Shown piece by piece: positions 1-7,603 of a stretch of 23,834 bases of DNA (positions are counted from its first letter, which is position 1; each line of letters begins with the position of its first letter). The position numbers were made by a program, and so were the translations under genes. The notes under the pieces were generated by a model that saw nothing but the letters and a program-made list of their open reading frames with translations, was not told where the DNA came from and did no database searches. Source of the DNA: an uncultured Eggerthella sp. (GTDB lineage Bacteria; Actinomycetota; Coriobacteriia; Coriobacteriales; Eggerthellaceae); contig URVA01000012.1 of assembly GCA_900551155.1 (NCBI GenBank), positions 1 to 23,834 on the forward strand. Direction: 5' to 3'.

Positions 1-518
1 GTGACTGTGCACACACCAACGATTCGCTGCAATAGCGACATCTTTTCGTTGACCGACTGAATGCGCTGATAGGGAATGTGCGAGCGGTTTTTATTGAAAA
101 TGCCCCAATATGAGCTGAATTCCGAGACGCCAAATTCATACCAGCGATAGCGATATCCTATTGCCGCAACGCCAATAATAACGCCTTCCAGAATAAGCAA
201 GAACAAGACGGTAGCTCCGAAGATAATAGGCAGTCCCATATTGCTTGCGTCAACATTACCCAAATCCTCTATTAAGGAACCTGCGGCAGGACCAATAGAA
301 ACAACTAGCGCTATCAAAACATAGGGCAGGGACCGCAGCGCACTTAACCAAATATAGCTATGGTGTAATTTATGGCGTTGTCGTTTAGGAATTTGCTGAT
401 ATGACTCCTCCTGAACACGCGGTTGTTGCTGATCAGGAATTTGCTGAGTGTTTTCTTCGTAAACCTGACCCTGGGTTGGATTGAGAGATGTGGGTATCGG
501 GCGTATCCATTTATACAT
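1..518 (-). CDS. PH-domain membrane protein, YdbT-like (partial, cut by window edge)
   Basis: Reading leftwards from an ATG at 518 the frame stays open to the window edge, giving about 172 residues of the N-terminal part. A Gln-rich polar stretch (residues about 10-45) is followed by two hydrophobic segments (around LPYVLIALVVSIG and IIFGATVLFLLILEGVIIG). Then comes a typical bacterial PH (bPH2) block: YRYRWYEFGVSEFSSYWGIF, then SHIPYQRIQSV and LLQRIVGVCTV. The R-I-Q-S-V plus LLQR-x-x-G pattern is characteristic of YdbT/YdbS-type proteins; full YdbT-like proteins carry several such repeats, so much is probably missing. The start overlaps the end of the upstream PH gene by 8 bases, so the two are almost certainly translated together. 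The exact function is not established for this family; a membrane-associated role is inferred. Confidence 0.8.
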   Translation of the reverse strand, partial: MYKWIRPIPTSLNPTQGQVYEENTQQIPDQQQPRVQEESYQQIPKRQRHKLHHSYIWLSALRSLPYVLIALVVSIGPAAGSLIEDLGNVDASNMGLPIIFGATVLFLLILEGVIIGVAAIGYRYRWYEFGVSEFSSYWGIFNKNRSHIPYQRIQSVNEKMSLLQRIVGVCTV

Positions 519-1005
519 CCTCTCGTGCAATGCGCGCTAATTCAGCAGCACGATCACGCACTTGATCAGCTTCGTCGGCGCGAAGACCAGGAATTTCAAA
601 CGAAGCACCCGCAGTCGATACCATTACCGAAGCTAGTCCAAATGCACGCAGAACAGGACCTTGGCGCGTGTCGGTATTTTGCACACGAATAAAAGGAATC
701 ACGATGTGCTTGCGCCAAAGAATGCCATTTTCAATTTCGAGAAAATCGTCAAAGAGCTGATAACGCCAGCGAGAATAACGAAAAGGCGTAAGAGCAACAA
801 GGTCCAAAACCAGCAATACTAAATATGCAATTAAGCAAACCAAACAATACGGAGTTGACCAGAATCGTGTTGACTCGTCTGCCAACCACGCAATTATGCC
901 AACCAACGCAATGCAGGCAAATACAATCGTAATTACAATGACATCACTAATACGCCAAACCGCTTTAATACGCGGATCAAGCTTACATTCTGGCCTACCC
1001 CTCAT
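511..1005 (-). CDS. PH-domain membrane protein, YdbS-like
   Basis: A 164-residue protein with two transmembrane segments near the N-terminus (about residues 20-40, VIVITIVFACIALVGIIAWL, and about 52-72, YCLVCLIAYLVLLVLDLVAL). A single bPH2 domain follows (RYSRWRYQLFDDFLEIENG, then IPFIRVQNTDTRQGPVLRAFG, then a Val/Ser strand and FEIPGL). This is the usual layout of YdbS, the small partner of YdbT. The ATG at 1005 has an AAGGAT ribosome site about 6 bases upstream. Its stop overlaps the start of the next gene, so the pair forms a coupled operon. Such pairs are common in Firmicutes and Actinobacteria and are thought to be membrane proteins of unsettled role. It is separated from hypD by about 260 bases without a clear gene, so it probably has its own promoter, though I could not pick a convincing one. 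Confidence 0.85.
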   Translation of the reverse strand: MRGRPECKLDPRIKAVWRISDVIVITIVFACIALVGIIAWLADESTRFWSTPYCLVCLIAYLVLLVLDLVALTPFRYSRWRYQLFDDFLEIENGILWRKHIVIPFIRVQNTDTRQGPVLRAFGLASVMVSTAGASFEIPGLRADEADQVRDRAAELARIAREDV

Positions 1006-1269
1006 TATGTATCCTTACTCTTAAAGCCAGCAATTCTAAAATGGTATTTTCAGTCAGCACACATACCTTAAACGCTGCCGCGAATACCATGTTTAGCGCA
1101 GATACACCCAGCGCTTTTAAGGCGAAGGATACCGCAAGGTAGGGACTTCGGTACCCAAGCGCTAACCCAACATCTATCACATAAATGTTGTATTGCTCTT
1201 ATAATACCTGTTGCCCCCCGCAAGAAAAAAATTAATCTTACAAGTTGGCATGCTGATTCTATGCCGCCC

Positions 1270-2346
1270 TTACAGATAGCGGAAATACGCAGCACACGAT
1301 CCTTCAGATGACACCATGCACGGACCAACGGGGTTTTCGGGAGTGCAAACTTTTCTAAACAAAGGACATTCATTAGGAGCCATGGCACCGCGCAGCACAT
1401 CTCCACAACGACACCCTTTAGGTTCTTGAGTAGGTTCAACCTCAGGCTGGAAACGCTGAAACGCATCGTATTCGGCATATTTTGGACGAATTGCATATCC
1501 TGATTGCGGAATAACCCCAAGGCCACGCCAGGTGGCATCAACGGTTTCAAACACTTCGTCAATTGCCGCAAGCGCTACCGTATTGCCTTGCGCTTCCACG
1601 CCACGCTTATACGCAATTTCGATTTCGGCACGACCTTCATGAAGCTGACGCATAATCATGGCAATGCCTTGCAAAATATCGACAGGTTCAAACCCCGTGA
1701 TAACCCCCGGTACTCCATATTTTTCTGCCAGGAATTCATAGGGTTTCATGCCAATAATGGTGCTTACATGACCAGGCAAAATTAAAGCATCAACTTTAAG
1801 CGCGGGATCGGAAACAATAACTTCAAGAGCGTTGGGCATATTTTTATGTGCTACAAAAACGCTAAAGTTTTTCAGCCCTAATGCCTGAGCGCGTTTAATA
1901 GCCATCGCCACAAGCGGCGTTGTTGTTTCGAAACCAACCCCGACAAACACCACTTCACTTTCAGGATTATCCTGCGCAATTTTTAGCGCATCAAGTGGCG
2001 AATAAACAATGTTGATATCGCGTCCTGCCGCCTGTTCTTTCAAGAGACTCGAAGTAGAACCAGGAACACGCGTCATGTCACCAAAGGTTGTAATCTTTAC
2101 CCCTGGAACACGCGAAAGCGCAATAACGGTATCAATGTCTTTATTAGAAGTAACGCATACAGGACATCCAGGGCCTGATGCTAGGCGAGTGCCTTCGGGC
2201 ATCATAGTGCGCAGGCCGTTGCGTGCAATCGATACCGTATGGGTACCGCACACTTCCATCAGCGTTGCCTGTTGTGGTGCCCACTTCTGGATAGAATGAA
2301 TAAGACCCTTCGCAAGCTCAGGGTCTTTAAATACTGATAAATCCAT
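1270..2346 (-). CDS. hypD: HypD, hydrogenase maturation iron-sulfur protein
   Basis: HypD works with HypC to assemble the Fe(CN)2CO unit of NiFe-hydrogenases in the cytoplasm. Family signatures are clear: EVCGTHT and GPGCPVCV near the N-terminus, GVGFETTTP and LPGHVSTIIG in the middle, CRCGDVLRG, and a Cys-rich C-terminus (ECPLF, GPCMVSSEGSC) that holds the 4Fe-4S cluster. I chose the ATG at 2346 (358 residues, matching the family), because AAGGACGG lies about 6 bases upstream and the family starts near here. A GTG at 2406 would add 20 residues unlike HypD. It is the last gene of pgi-hypF-hypC-hypD, 99 bases after hypC. No obvious terminator follows, and hypE, which often comes next, is not here. 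All key cysteines appear present, so the protein should be functional. Confidence 0.96.
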   Translation of the reverse strand: MDLSVFKDPELAKGLIHSIQKWAPQQATLMEVCGTHTVSIARNGLRTMMPEGTRLASGPGCPVCVTSNKDIDTVIALSRVPGVKITTFGDMTRVPGSTSSLLKEQAAGRDINIVYSPLDALKIAQDNPESEVVFVGVGFETTTPLVAMAIKRAQALGLKNFSVFVAHKNMPNALEVIVSDPALKVDALILPGHVSTIIGMKPYEFLAEKYGVPGVITGFEPVDILQGIAMIMRQLHEGRAEIEIAYKRGVEAQGNTVALAAIDEVFETVDATWRGLGVIPQSGYAIRPKYAEYDAFQRFQPEVEPTQEPKGCRCGDVLRGAMAPNECPLFRKVCTPENPVGPCMVSSEGSCAAYFRYL

Positions 2347-2445
2347 GACAACCGTCCTTACCGCTTTGTCTCCGCGATAATCAATACCATGAGCGCCCAA
2401 AAGCACGAACGTAGTGCATCATTCAAGCGCAATACGTTTCTTTCC

Positions 2446-2685
2446 CTAAGACGCTACATCCAAATCTGCTAATTCGGGAAATTCTTTAATCAGATCCAAC
2501 GTTTCTTGAGCGGCTTCTTCGCTTACCACTTCGATAGCAAAACCCGCATGGATCAAGACATAGCTCCCCACTTCAGCAGAAGGAGTTAAATCAAGCGCCA
2601 CTTCACGCGTAACGCCAAGAATATCTACTGTTGCCAAGTTATCTTCATTAATTGATTTAACCTGTGCAGGAATAGCCAAGCACAT
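2446..2685 (-). CDS. hypC: HypC/HybG family hydrogenase maturation chaperone
   Basis: A 79-residue protein beginning MCLAIPAQV, the family signature. The Cys at position 2 is the residue that binds the iron carrying CO/CN and contacts HypD and the hydrogenase large-subunit precursor. A small beta-barrel (VDILGVTREVALDL, GSYVLIHAGFAIEVV) and a C-terminal helix complete the fold, at the normal length. Its ribosome site (AAGGAG) is formed by the last codons and stop of hypF, only 6 bases upstream, so translation is probably coupled to hypF. It precedes hypD, its working partner. Confidence 0.97.
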   Translation of the reverse strand: MCLAIPAQVKSINEDNLATVDILGVTREVALDLTPSAEVGSYVLIHAGFAIEVVSEEAAQETLDLIKEFPELADLDVAS

Positions 2686-2691
2686 TTCACA

Positions 2692-5208
2692 TCACTCCTT
2701 GGTCTGTGTGTGCAATCCTAGCACAGCCTGTCCGTAAGAGATCGATGCATCGTTCGGCGGTAGATCTTTATTGAGAGCAACCGTAAAGCCTCGTTCTTGC
2801 AGCTGCACCAATGTGCGCTCAATAAGATAGCGATTCATGAATACGCCACCGCCAAGCGCGACAAGAGAAATGCCATATACGGCACGAACCAATTCTGCCA
2901 TATCCATGATGACACGGACGAACGCATCGTGGAACCAGCAAGCAATTTGCCCTATTGGAACACCTGCCTGCATATCGTCAAGCATTGCCTTGAATACCGG
3001 TGCTACATCTAAAAGGAGAACCGAGGTATCCATCGCAGTGCTTTCTTCAGTAGCAACATTTTTTATAACTTCGATGACATACGCCTCTGAACGTTTCTGC
3101 AAATCATGCTGGCTGAAAAGCGAATGCTGTTCTGTTTCAGGATGGGCAAAATAATCATGCACGCATGCTTCAAGCAAAATGGCTGCTTCACCTTCATATT
3201 TCGGCTTGGTGCATATGCCAAGCAACGCCGAAGCCGCATCAAACAAACGACCCACTGAAGAGGTTTGAGGAGTGTTAATCCCGCGCTCGATCATCTGATC
3301 AAAGGTATCAGCCTCAGGAACTTCACGCTGAATAAAGGTTTGCGCTGCAGGATGGTCAAGCAAATCAAACGCCCATAGTGCACCATAGGCAATACGTGCA
3401 GGATTTTTGATCGCCGCAGCACCACCAGGCAGCGGAATATAGGCAAAGTTTGCAAACCTCTCGAACGTTTCAAGATTCGAAAGCAGAACTTCACCACCCC
3501 AGATTTCACCATCAAGGCCATAGCCAGTACCATCAAAGGCAAATCCACAAACGGGTCCTTCAAGAGCGTTTTCGCCCATTACCGATAAGATATGCGCATG
3601 GTGATGCTGAACCTGCACTAAAGGCAAACCTTGTTCGCGAGCCTGCTCGTGAGCCCATTTTGATGTGAGATATTCAGGATGATAGTCGCAAACAAGTTGT
3701 TCTGGCTGTAAGCGGAACAACTGCTCATAGCGACCGCGTGTTTCTTGCCACGCATCCATTACCGCAACGCTTTCCATATCGCCAATATGTTGCGAAACAA
3801 ATGCTTTTCCTGAATGGGCATAGGTAAACGTATTTTTTTGCTCAGGGCCTACCGCAAGAACGGTTTTGCCTGAGGGGGTTTTAGCTTTGGTCGCTGCCTC
3901 GTTTTCTGCTGCATTTTCAGCAGAAGTGCTTTTTATAGCATCACATCCTGCAACCGCAAGGGGCAAAGGAGCATACCCACGTGCGCGACGAATGAATTGC
4001 ACAAGCGATCCCGCAGGACCTGCATTCAAAACGCGTAACACAGAATCGTCGTAACGACCTTCGATAGCACGGTTATTAACTAAGAACGCATCAGCTACGC
4101 TTCCCAACTTTTCAAGAGCAGTAATTTCGTCGGTGACAATAGGTTCATCGTGAATGTTGCCCGAAGTCATAACCAACATTCCGCCAAATTCATGTAACAA
4201 CAAATGCTGCACAGGAGTGGAGGGCAGCATAACGCCTAATTCAGGCAAAGCATCAGCAAGACCAGGTGCAAAAAGCGCATCGGGGCGCTTTTGTAGCAAA
4301 ACGATAGGACGGGAAGGAAGCATAAGCTGGCGCTTTTCTGCGTCATTCACAAAACAATACGCTTGCGCTTCTTCAACTGATGCCACCATAACGGCAAACG
4401 CTTTACCTTCGCGATGCTTGCGCTTGCGCAACGTGGCAAGTGCCTGGGGGTTTTTCGCATCGCAAACCAAGTGGTATCCACCAAGGCCTTTGACAGTAAC
4501 GAGCTTGCCTTCCTTCAAAAACTGAGCGGCACGCGCAATAATGGCATCACTTGTTGCAACGTCGCTTGCCCACTGTATGTCCTCCACTGAAAGCTGAACA
4601 TCGCGTGACTCAGTTGAAGATGCGCACGATTCTATCCAGCCAATTTGGGGACCGCATTCAAAACAGGCATCGGGCTGAGCGTGAAAACGCCTATCAAGAG
4701 GATTGTCGTATTCGCTTTGGCAATCGGGGCACATCGTAAAGGGGCGCATTGAGGTCTGCGCGCGATCATAGGGCAAGGAGCGCATAATCGTAAAACGCGG
4801 ACCGCAATTGGTGCAGTTAATAAAGGGATAATGGTAGCGCCTGTTTTTAGGATCAAAGAGTTCTGCAACACAATCATCGCACGTTGCTAAATCGGGGGAA
4901 ACGAGTGTGGTTTCTTCCACCTCTTTGTCCTGCGAAAAGCGAATTTCGAAATCTTGGAACCCTTCAACAGGTACTTCTTCGATGTTGATTTCTCGAACCT
5001 GCGCAGCAAGCGGTGCACGTTCAGATAGGGCAATAGCAAACGCATCAATATCGCTTGTTTGTCCTTCGGCGTGAACAATCACGCCTTCTGTTGTGTTTAA
5101 TACCCAACCCGTAATATGGTGCGAAAGTGCCTCACGATAGACAAAGGGGCGGAAACCCACCCCTTGCACAACACCTATTACTGTGAGCTTTACTGCCTCA
5201 CAACTCAT
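2692..5208 (-). CDS. hypF: HypF carbamoyltransferase for hydrogenase cyanide ligands
   Basis: HypF converts carbamoyl phosphate and ATP to a carbamoyl-adenylate and passes the carbamoyl group to the C-terminal Cys of HypE, giving the CN ligands of NiFe-hydrogenase. At 838 residues it is slightly longer than usual. Domains in order: acylphosphatase (GVVQGVGFRPFVY, residues about 11-23); two zinc-finger pairs (CDDC, CTNC, CPDC, CFEC, about 108-185); a YrdC-like domain (KGLGGYHLVCDA onwards, and SRPIVLLQK); and a Kae1-like domain (HHHAH, FAFDGTGYGLDGEIWGGE, LALGGGVFMNRYL). A low-complexity Ala/Glu/Lys insert of about 25 residues links the YrdC and Kae1-like parts and accounts for the extra length. 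Its ATG overlaps the pgi stop by 4 bases (ATGA), so translation is coupled to pgi. Its acceptor partner HypE is not encoded here. Confidence 0.97.
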   Translation of the reverse strand: MSCEAVKLTVIGVVQGVGFRPFVYREALSHHITGWVLNTTEGVIVHAEGQTSDIDAFAIALSERAPLAAQVREINIEEVPVEGFQDFEIRFSQDKEVEETTLVSPDLATCDDCVAELFDPKNRRYHYPFINCTNCGPRFTIMRSLPYDRAQTSMRPFTMCPDCQSEYDNPLDRRFHAQPDACFECGPQIGWIESCASSTESRDVQLSVEDIQWASDVATSDAIIARAAQFLKEGKLVTVKGLGGYHLVCDAKNPQALATLRKRKHREGKAFAVMVASVEEAQAYCFVNDAEKRQLMLPSRPIVLLQKRPDALFAPGLADALPELGVMLPSTPVQHLLLHEFGGMLVMTSGNIHDEPIVTDEITALEKLGSVADAFLVNNRAIEGRYDDSVLRVLNAGPAGSLVQFIRRARGYAPLPLAVAGCDAIKSTSAENAAENEAATKAKTPSGKTVLAVGPEQKNTFTYAHSGKAFVSQHIGDMESVAVMDAWQETRGRYEQLFRLQPEQLVCDYHPEYLTSKWAHEQAREQGLPLVQVQHHHAHILSVMGENALEGPVCGFAFDGTGYGLDGEIWGGEVLLSNLETFERFANFAYIPLPGGAAAIKNPARIAYGALWAFDLLDHPAAQTFIQREVPEADTFDQMIERGINTPQTSSVGRLFDAASALLGICTKPKYEGEAAILLEACVHDYFAHPETEQHSLFSQHDLQKRSEAYVIEVIKNVATEESTAMDTSVLLLDVAPVFKAMLDDMQAGVPIGQIACWFHDAFVRVIMDMAELVRAVYGISLVALGGGVFMNRYLIERTLVQLQERGFTVALNKDLPPNDASISYGQAVLGLHTQTKE

Positions 5209-6920
5209 GCATACACCACTTTCTTAAATGCTTTCGCCAACGCACGAATAGAAACAGCCGAATTATCGGGCAAGTGCACGTGGACGCAGCGGCGACCACG
5301 TGAAGAAAGAATAGTAAAGTCGCCCGAAGCTTGTGCTTTTGCAAGCTGTCCTAATGTTTGTGCGCGATCATCGTCTATTTCAATATCTTTAGGTTCATCG
5401 GCAGAAATAATAAGGTAAACACCCTTGTTTGGACCGCCTTTATGAAGCTGTCCTGTGGAGTGCAAATAACGAGGACCAATTTCTAGGCAGGAAGCTACAC
5501 CGTAGTGTGAAGCAACGGTGTGACGAATTTCTTCGATAGCCTCACGACGACCTTCGCCCGCGAAAGGCAAGAAGGCGTTGAACGAGAAGTAATCGCCTGG
5601 CTCAATGCTGCCAAACAAGGCACGAAGTGCAGCATCAAGCGAATTTTCTTCTGTTTTATCGCGCAAGGCTTCAGAAATATGTACTTCAACTTTGCCGATA
5701 GGCACTTCAGCTAACCCATCTTCTACAAATTCTGGCTCGCGTGCGCCTTCCGACAAAATGTGCAGTACTTCTGCCTTCGCAACTGCAACATCAGGTTGGT
5801 CGAAAGGACAAACCTTCATGAGGTAGCCCACCATTGCAATAGCGTATTCCCACATAACAAAATGCGCTGCCAAATCCTCAACATTGAGCACCTTAAAGTG
5901 CATCTGAGGAATAGCAGGATCAATAAATTCAAGCGCGTGATTAAAGTTTTGACGGTCATCCCACTGATCAGTCTTGGTGTTATAGGTAATAACCGTACGA
6001 TCTTTTGGATCCTCGCGCAAAACAAGAGAATCAACTTCGATGTTTGGCAAAATGCCTAAACCGTTTTTGCCAAGACTTTCAGCAACCAACTGCTCAATCC
6101 ACAAACCCAAAACACGGCCGCGCTTTGGCGTGAACAGTGAAAATTTGTCGCGTCCACGTTCATACGTGTCGAATAAAAATGCGGCCAAGTTTGACGCAGG
6201 GTTATCAAGGTCATCAATAGCACAAAGCGCTTCAGCTTCACGAGCGCTTTCAATTAAAGACGAAAGGTTCATGCCAACGAGCGCTGCTGGAACGAGACCA
6301 AATACCGAAAGCGCCGAATAGCGACCACCTACGGTAGGTTCGCCCAAGAAGACTTTAGCCCAGCCTTCTTCTTTTGCACGCTTTTCCAAATCTGAACCTG
6401 GATCGGTGATAGCAACAAGGTGCTTTGGAATATCTTCGACGGGCAGGCTTTCTGCCAATACCTCGCGTACCGCCTTCATGACCAACGATGGCTCAATAGT
6501 GCCGCCCGATTTGGATGATTGGATAATGATGGTGTGTTCAGGATTGCACTGAGACATAATAGTGCGCACACGAACGGGTGATACCGAGTCGAGCGTTCTA
6601 AAGGCAATATAGGAAGAATCAGGCTTGTTGTATTTGGTCAACGTCATAGGAGCCTGCGTAGATCCCCCCTGACCAATAAGGATTACGGTTTTCAGACCTT
6701 TAGCGATAGCGTCATCGGCAAAAGCCTGAATTTCCTCAATGGGACAAGGAGGATTGCTGGCAAGCGTTGCCCATCCCATGTAATTCTGGGCACAATCCTG
6801 TGCTTCTTCAGAGAAGTTATAAAGTGATGCATCCTTGCTGTGAGTACGACTTGCAACTTTGCCGTCTACAAGCGCTTGCAGCGAAGGAGGGTATATACCT
6901 TGTATAGAGAAGTCGATCAT
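5205..6920 (-). CDS. pgi: Glucose-6-phosphate isomerase (type found fused to transaldolase)
   Basis: Interconverts glucose-6-phosphate and fructose-6-phosphate in the cytoplasm. Its 571 residues show two SIS-type sugar-isomerase halves and family landmarks: IGQGGSTQAP (phosphate loop), QSSKSGGTIEP, GGRYSALSVFGLVPAA, ESLGKNGLGILP, and QLHKGGPNKGVYLII near the C-terminus. The overall pattern resembles the isomerase half of bifunctional Tal-Pgi proteins more than E. coli Pgi. The usual IGxGGSS and SKSGTT loops are altered here (GGST, SGGT), see findings. The ATG at 6920 was chosen because AGAGGG lies just upstream; an upstream start at 6962 would add 14 unconserved residues. It leads the hypF-hypC-hypD operon with a 4-base stop/start overlap. 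The promoter should lie between 6921 and 7025, but no candidate there is convincing. Confidence 0.93.
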   Translation of the reverse strand: MIDFSIQGIYPPSLQALVDGKVASRTHSKDASLYNFSEEAQDCAQNYMGWATLASNPPCPIEEIQAFADDAIAKGLKTVILIGQGGSTQAPMTLTKYNKPDSSYIAFRTLDSVSPVRVRTIMSQCNPEHTIIIQSSKSGGTIEPSLVMKAVREVLAESLPVEDIPKHLVAITDPGSDLEKRAKEEGWAKVFLGEPTVGGRYSALSVFGLVPAALVGMNLSSLIESAREAEALCAIDDLDNPASNLAAFLFDTYERGRDKFSLFTPKRGRVLGLWIEQLVAESLGKNGLGILPNIEVDSLVLREDPKDRTVITYNTKTDQWDDRQNFNHALEFIDPAIPQMHFKVLNVEDLAAHFVMWEYAIAMVGYLMKVCPFDQPDVAVAKAEVLHILSEGAREPEFVEDGLAEVPIGKVEVHISEALRDKTEENSLDAALRALFGSIEPGDYFSFNAFLPFAGEGRREAIEEIRHTVASHYGVASCLEIGPRYLHSTGQLHKGGPNKGVYLIISADEPKDIEIDDDRAQTLGQLAKAQASGDFTILSSRGRRCVHVHLPDNSAVSIRALAKAFKKVVYA

Positions 6921-7024
6921 CAGTCCCTCTTTCAAACGTAGCTGTATTTTATCAAAGGGCATCCAACGACCCTATAAATGTGTAGAGAGAACGTCACTTT
7001 TGCTACAAAAAAGTAGACTATGCG

Positions 7025-7051
7025 CAAAAAAGCCCCGCATGTGCGGGGCTT
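7025..7051 (-). terminator. Rho-independent terminator of tRNA-Phe
   Basis: A GC-rich hairpin, AGCCCCGCAT facing GTGCGGGGCT (7031-7050), read on the minus strand, is followed by a run of T. It lies 13 bases beyond the CCA end of tRNA-Phe and separates it from pgi. Confidence 0.9.
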
Positions 7052-7063
7052 CACGATTCAAAA

Positions 7064-7139
7064 TGGTGGTCGGGGCGGGACTTGAACCCGCGACACGCGG
7101 ATTTTCAATCCGCTGCTCTACCAGCTGAGCTACCCAACC
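7064..7139 (-). tRNA. tRNA-Phe (anticodon GAA)
   Basis: A 76-base cloverleaf with the CCA encoded in the DNA. The acceptor stem GGTTGGG pairs with CCCGACC (one G-T), the D-arm is GCTCAGCTGGTAGAGC, the anticodon stem-loop is GCGGA-TTGAAAA-TCCGC giving anticodon GAA, and the T-arm is GCGGG-TTCAAGT-CCCGC. It is a single-gene transcription unit with a near-consensus promoter and its own terminator. Confidence 0.98.
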
Positions 7140-7168
7140 AGTTGCGCATTCGTATGACGCGAAACGAA

Positions 7169-7197
7169 ATTGTACCGATACTTTTATAATTCGTCAA
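7169..7197 (-). promoter_or_regulatory. Sigma-70-type promoter of tRNA-Phe
   Basis: On the minus strand TTGACG and TACAAT are separated by exactly 17 bases, with the -10 about 29 bases upstream of the mature tRNA end. This is the strongest promoter match in the left half of the window. Confidence 0.85.
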
Positions 7198-7241
7198 GCA
7201 ATTAATTTGTCTAATCTTGTTACGACGCTATTTGCTTTGTT

Positions 7242-7399
7242 TATCTTGTATTTCTTAATCTCAGCTCACCGCTTTCGCTGCTCAAAAACGCTCTGCGTTT
7301 TTTTCGTGCGCTTCGCTGCATCATGCTTTTAAATAAGCGCCCTTCGGGCGCAATGAAAATTGGTGTTCTGAGTTCGCTTCGATCAAGAAATACAAGATA
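7242..7399. repeat. 158-bp palindromic element A (15-bp terminal inverted repeats)
   Basis: The ends are a perfect 15-bp inverted repeat: TATCTTGTATTTCTT at 7242-7256 and its complement at 7385-7399. Just inside are weaker matched arms (CTCAG/CTGAG and CACC/GGTG). Within lie compact hairpins: AAAAACGC-TCT-GCGTTTTT, with more T following on the plus strand, and GCGCCC-TTC-GGGCGC, plus repeated CGCTGC words. No protein gene fits. It may be a structured RNA, a bidirectional terminator-like element or a small non-coding mobile repeat (MITE-like). I see no target-site duplication. Confidence 0.55.
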
Positions 7400-7406
7400 C
7401 AAAAAA

Positions 7407-7561
7407 GTTCAGTGCTGAGATGTTGAATAAGGGTCACTCGACGCTTCAAATTTAAAATTTAAAGATGAAGCGGCGGAGTCCGACGCATAGATGTTTAGGA
7501 ATCATAATTCCTAAACATCGGTAGGAGGACGGGTGACCCGTTTCAAATCTCAGCACTGAAC
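7407..7561 (-). ncRNA. Candidate structured RNA / terminator element B after purD
   Basis: A 155-base element closed by a perfect 15-bp inverted repeat (GTTCAGTGCTGAGAT at 7407-7421 and its complement at 7547-7561). On the minus strand the stem extends by TTGAA/TTCAA past one bulged base. Inside are a short hairpin ACGGG-TCA-CCCGT, a 13-bp hairpin with a TATG loop (GATGTTTAGGAAT and its complement, 7490-7519) and a CGCTTCA/TGAAGCG stem. The closing stem is followed on the minus strand by six T, as in intrinsic termination, which picks the minus strand as the transcript. A C-rich TCCTCC sits unpaired between two hairpins. It lies about 40 bases after the purD stop with no clear promoter of its own, so it is either the purD terminator/3' UTR or an RNA processed from it. 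Confidence 0.45.
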
Positions 7562-7603
7562 GTACGTTGCTGTAACTTATTGCTTTGCTTTAATTAGTAA
7601 AAC

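Noticed and set aside
995..1180. 61-codon minus-strand frame between hypD and the PH-domain gene
   Set aside because: GTG start with no ribosome site, no recognisable motif, overlaps the start of the PH gene; probably chance.
6921..7025. Promoter of the pgi-hyp operon
   Set aside because: Candidates such as TTGTAG-18-TACACA match the consensus too poorly to list as a feature.
6859..7128. Plus-strand frame ending in VVGAGLEPATRGFSIRCSTS
   Set aside because: Reads antisense through tRNA-Phe; this peptide pattern is a well-known false gene product of tRNA antisense strands.
7242..7561. Insertion sequence or MITE with target duplications
   Set aside because: No transposase and no matching direct repeats beside either terminal inverted repeat; kept only as palindromic elements.
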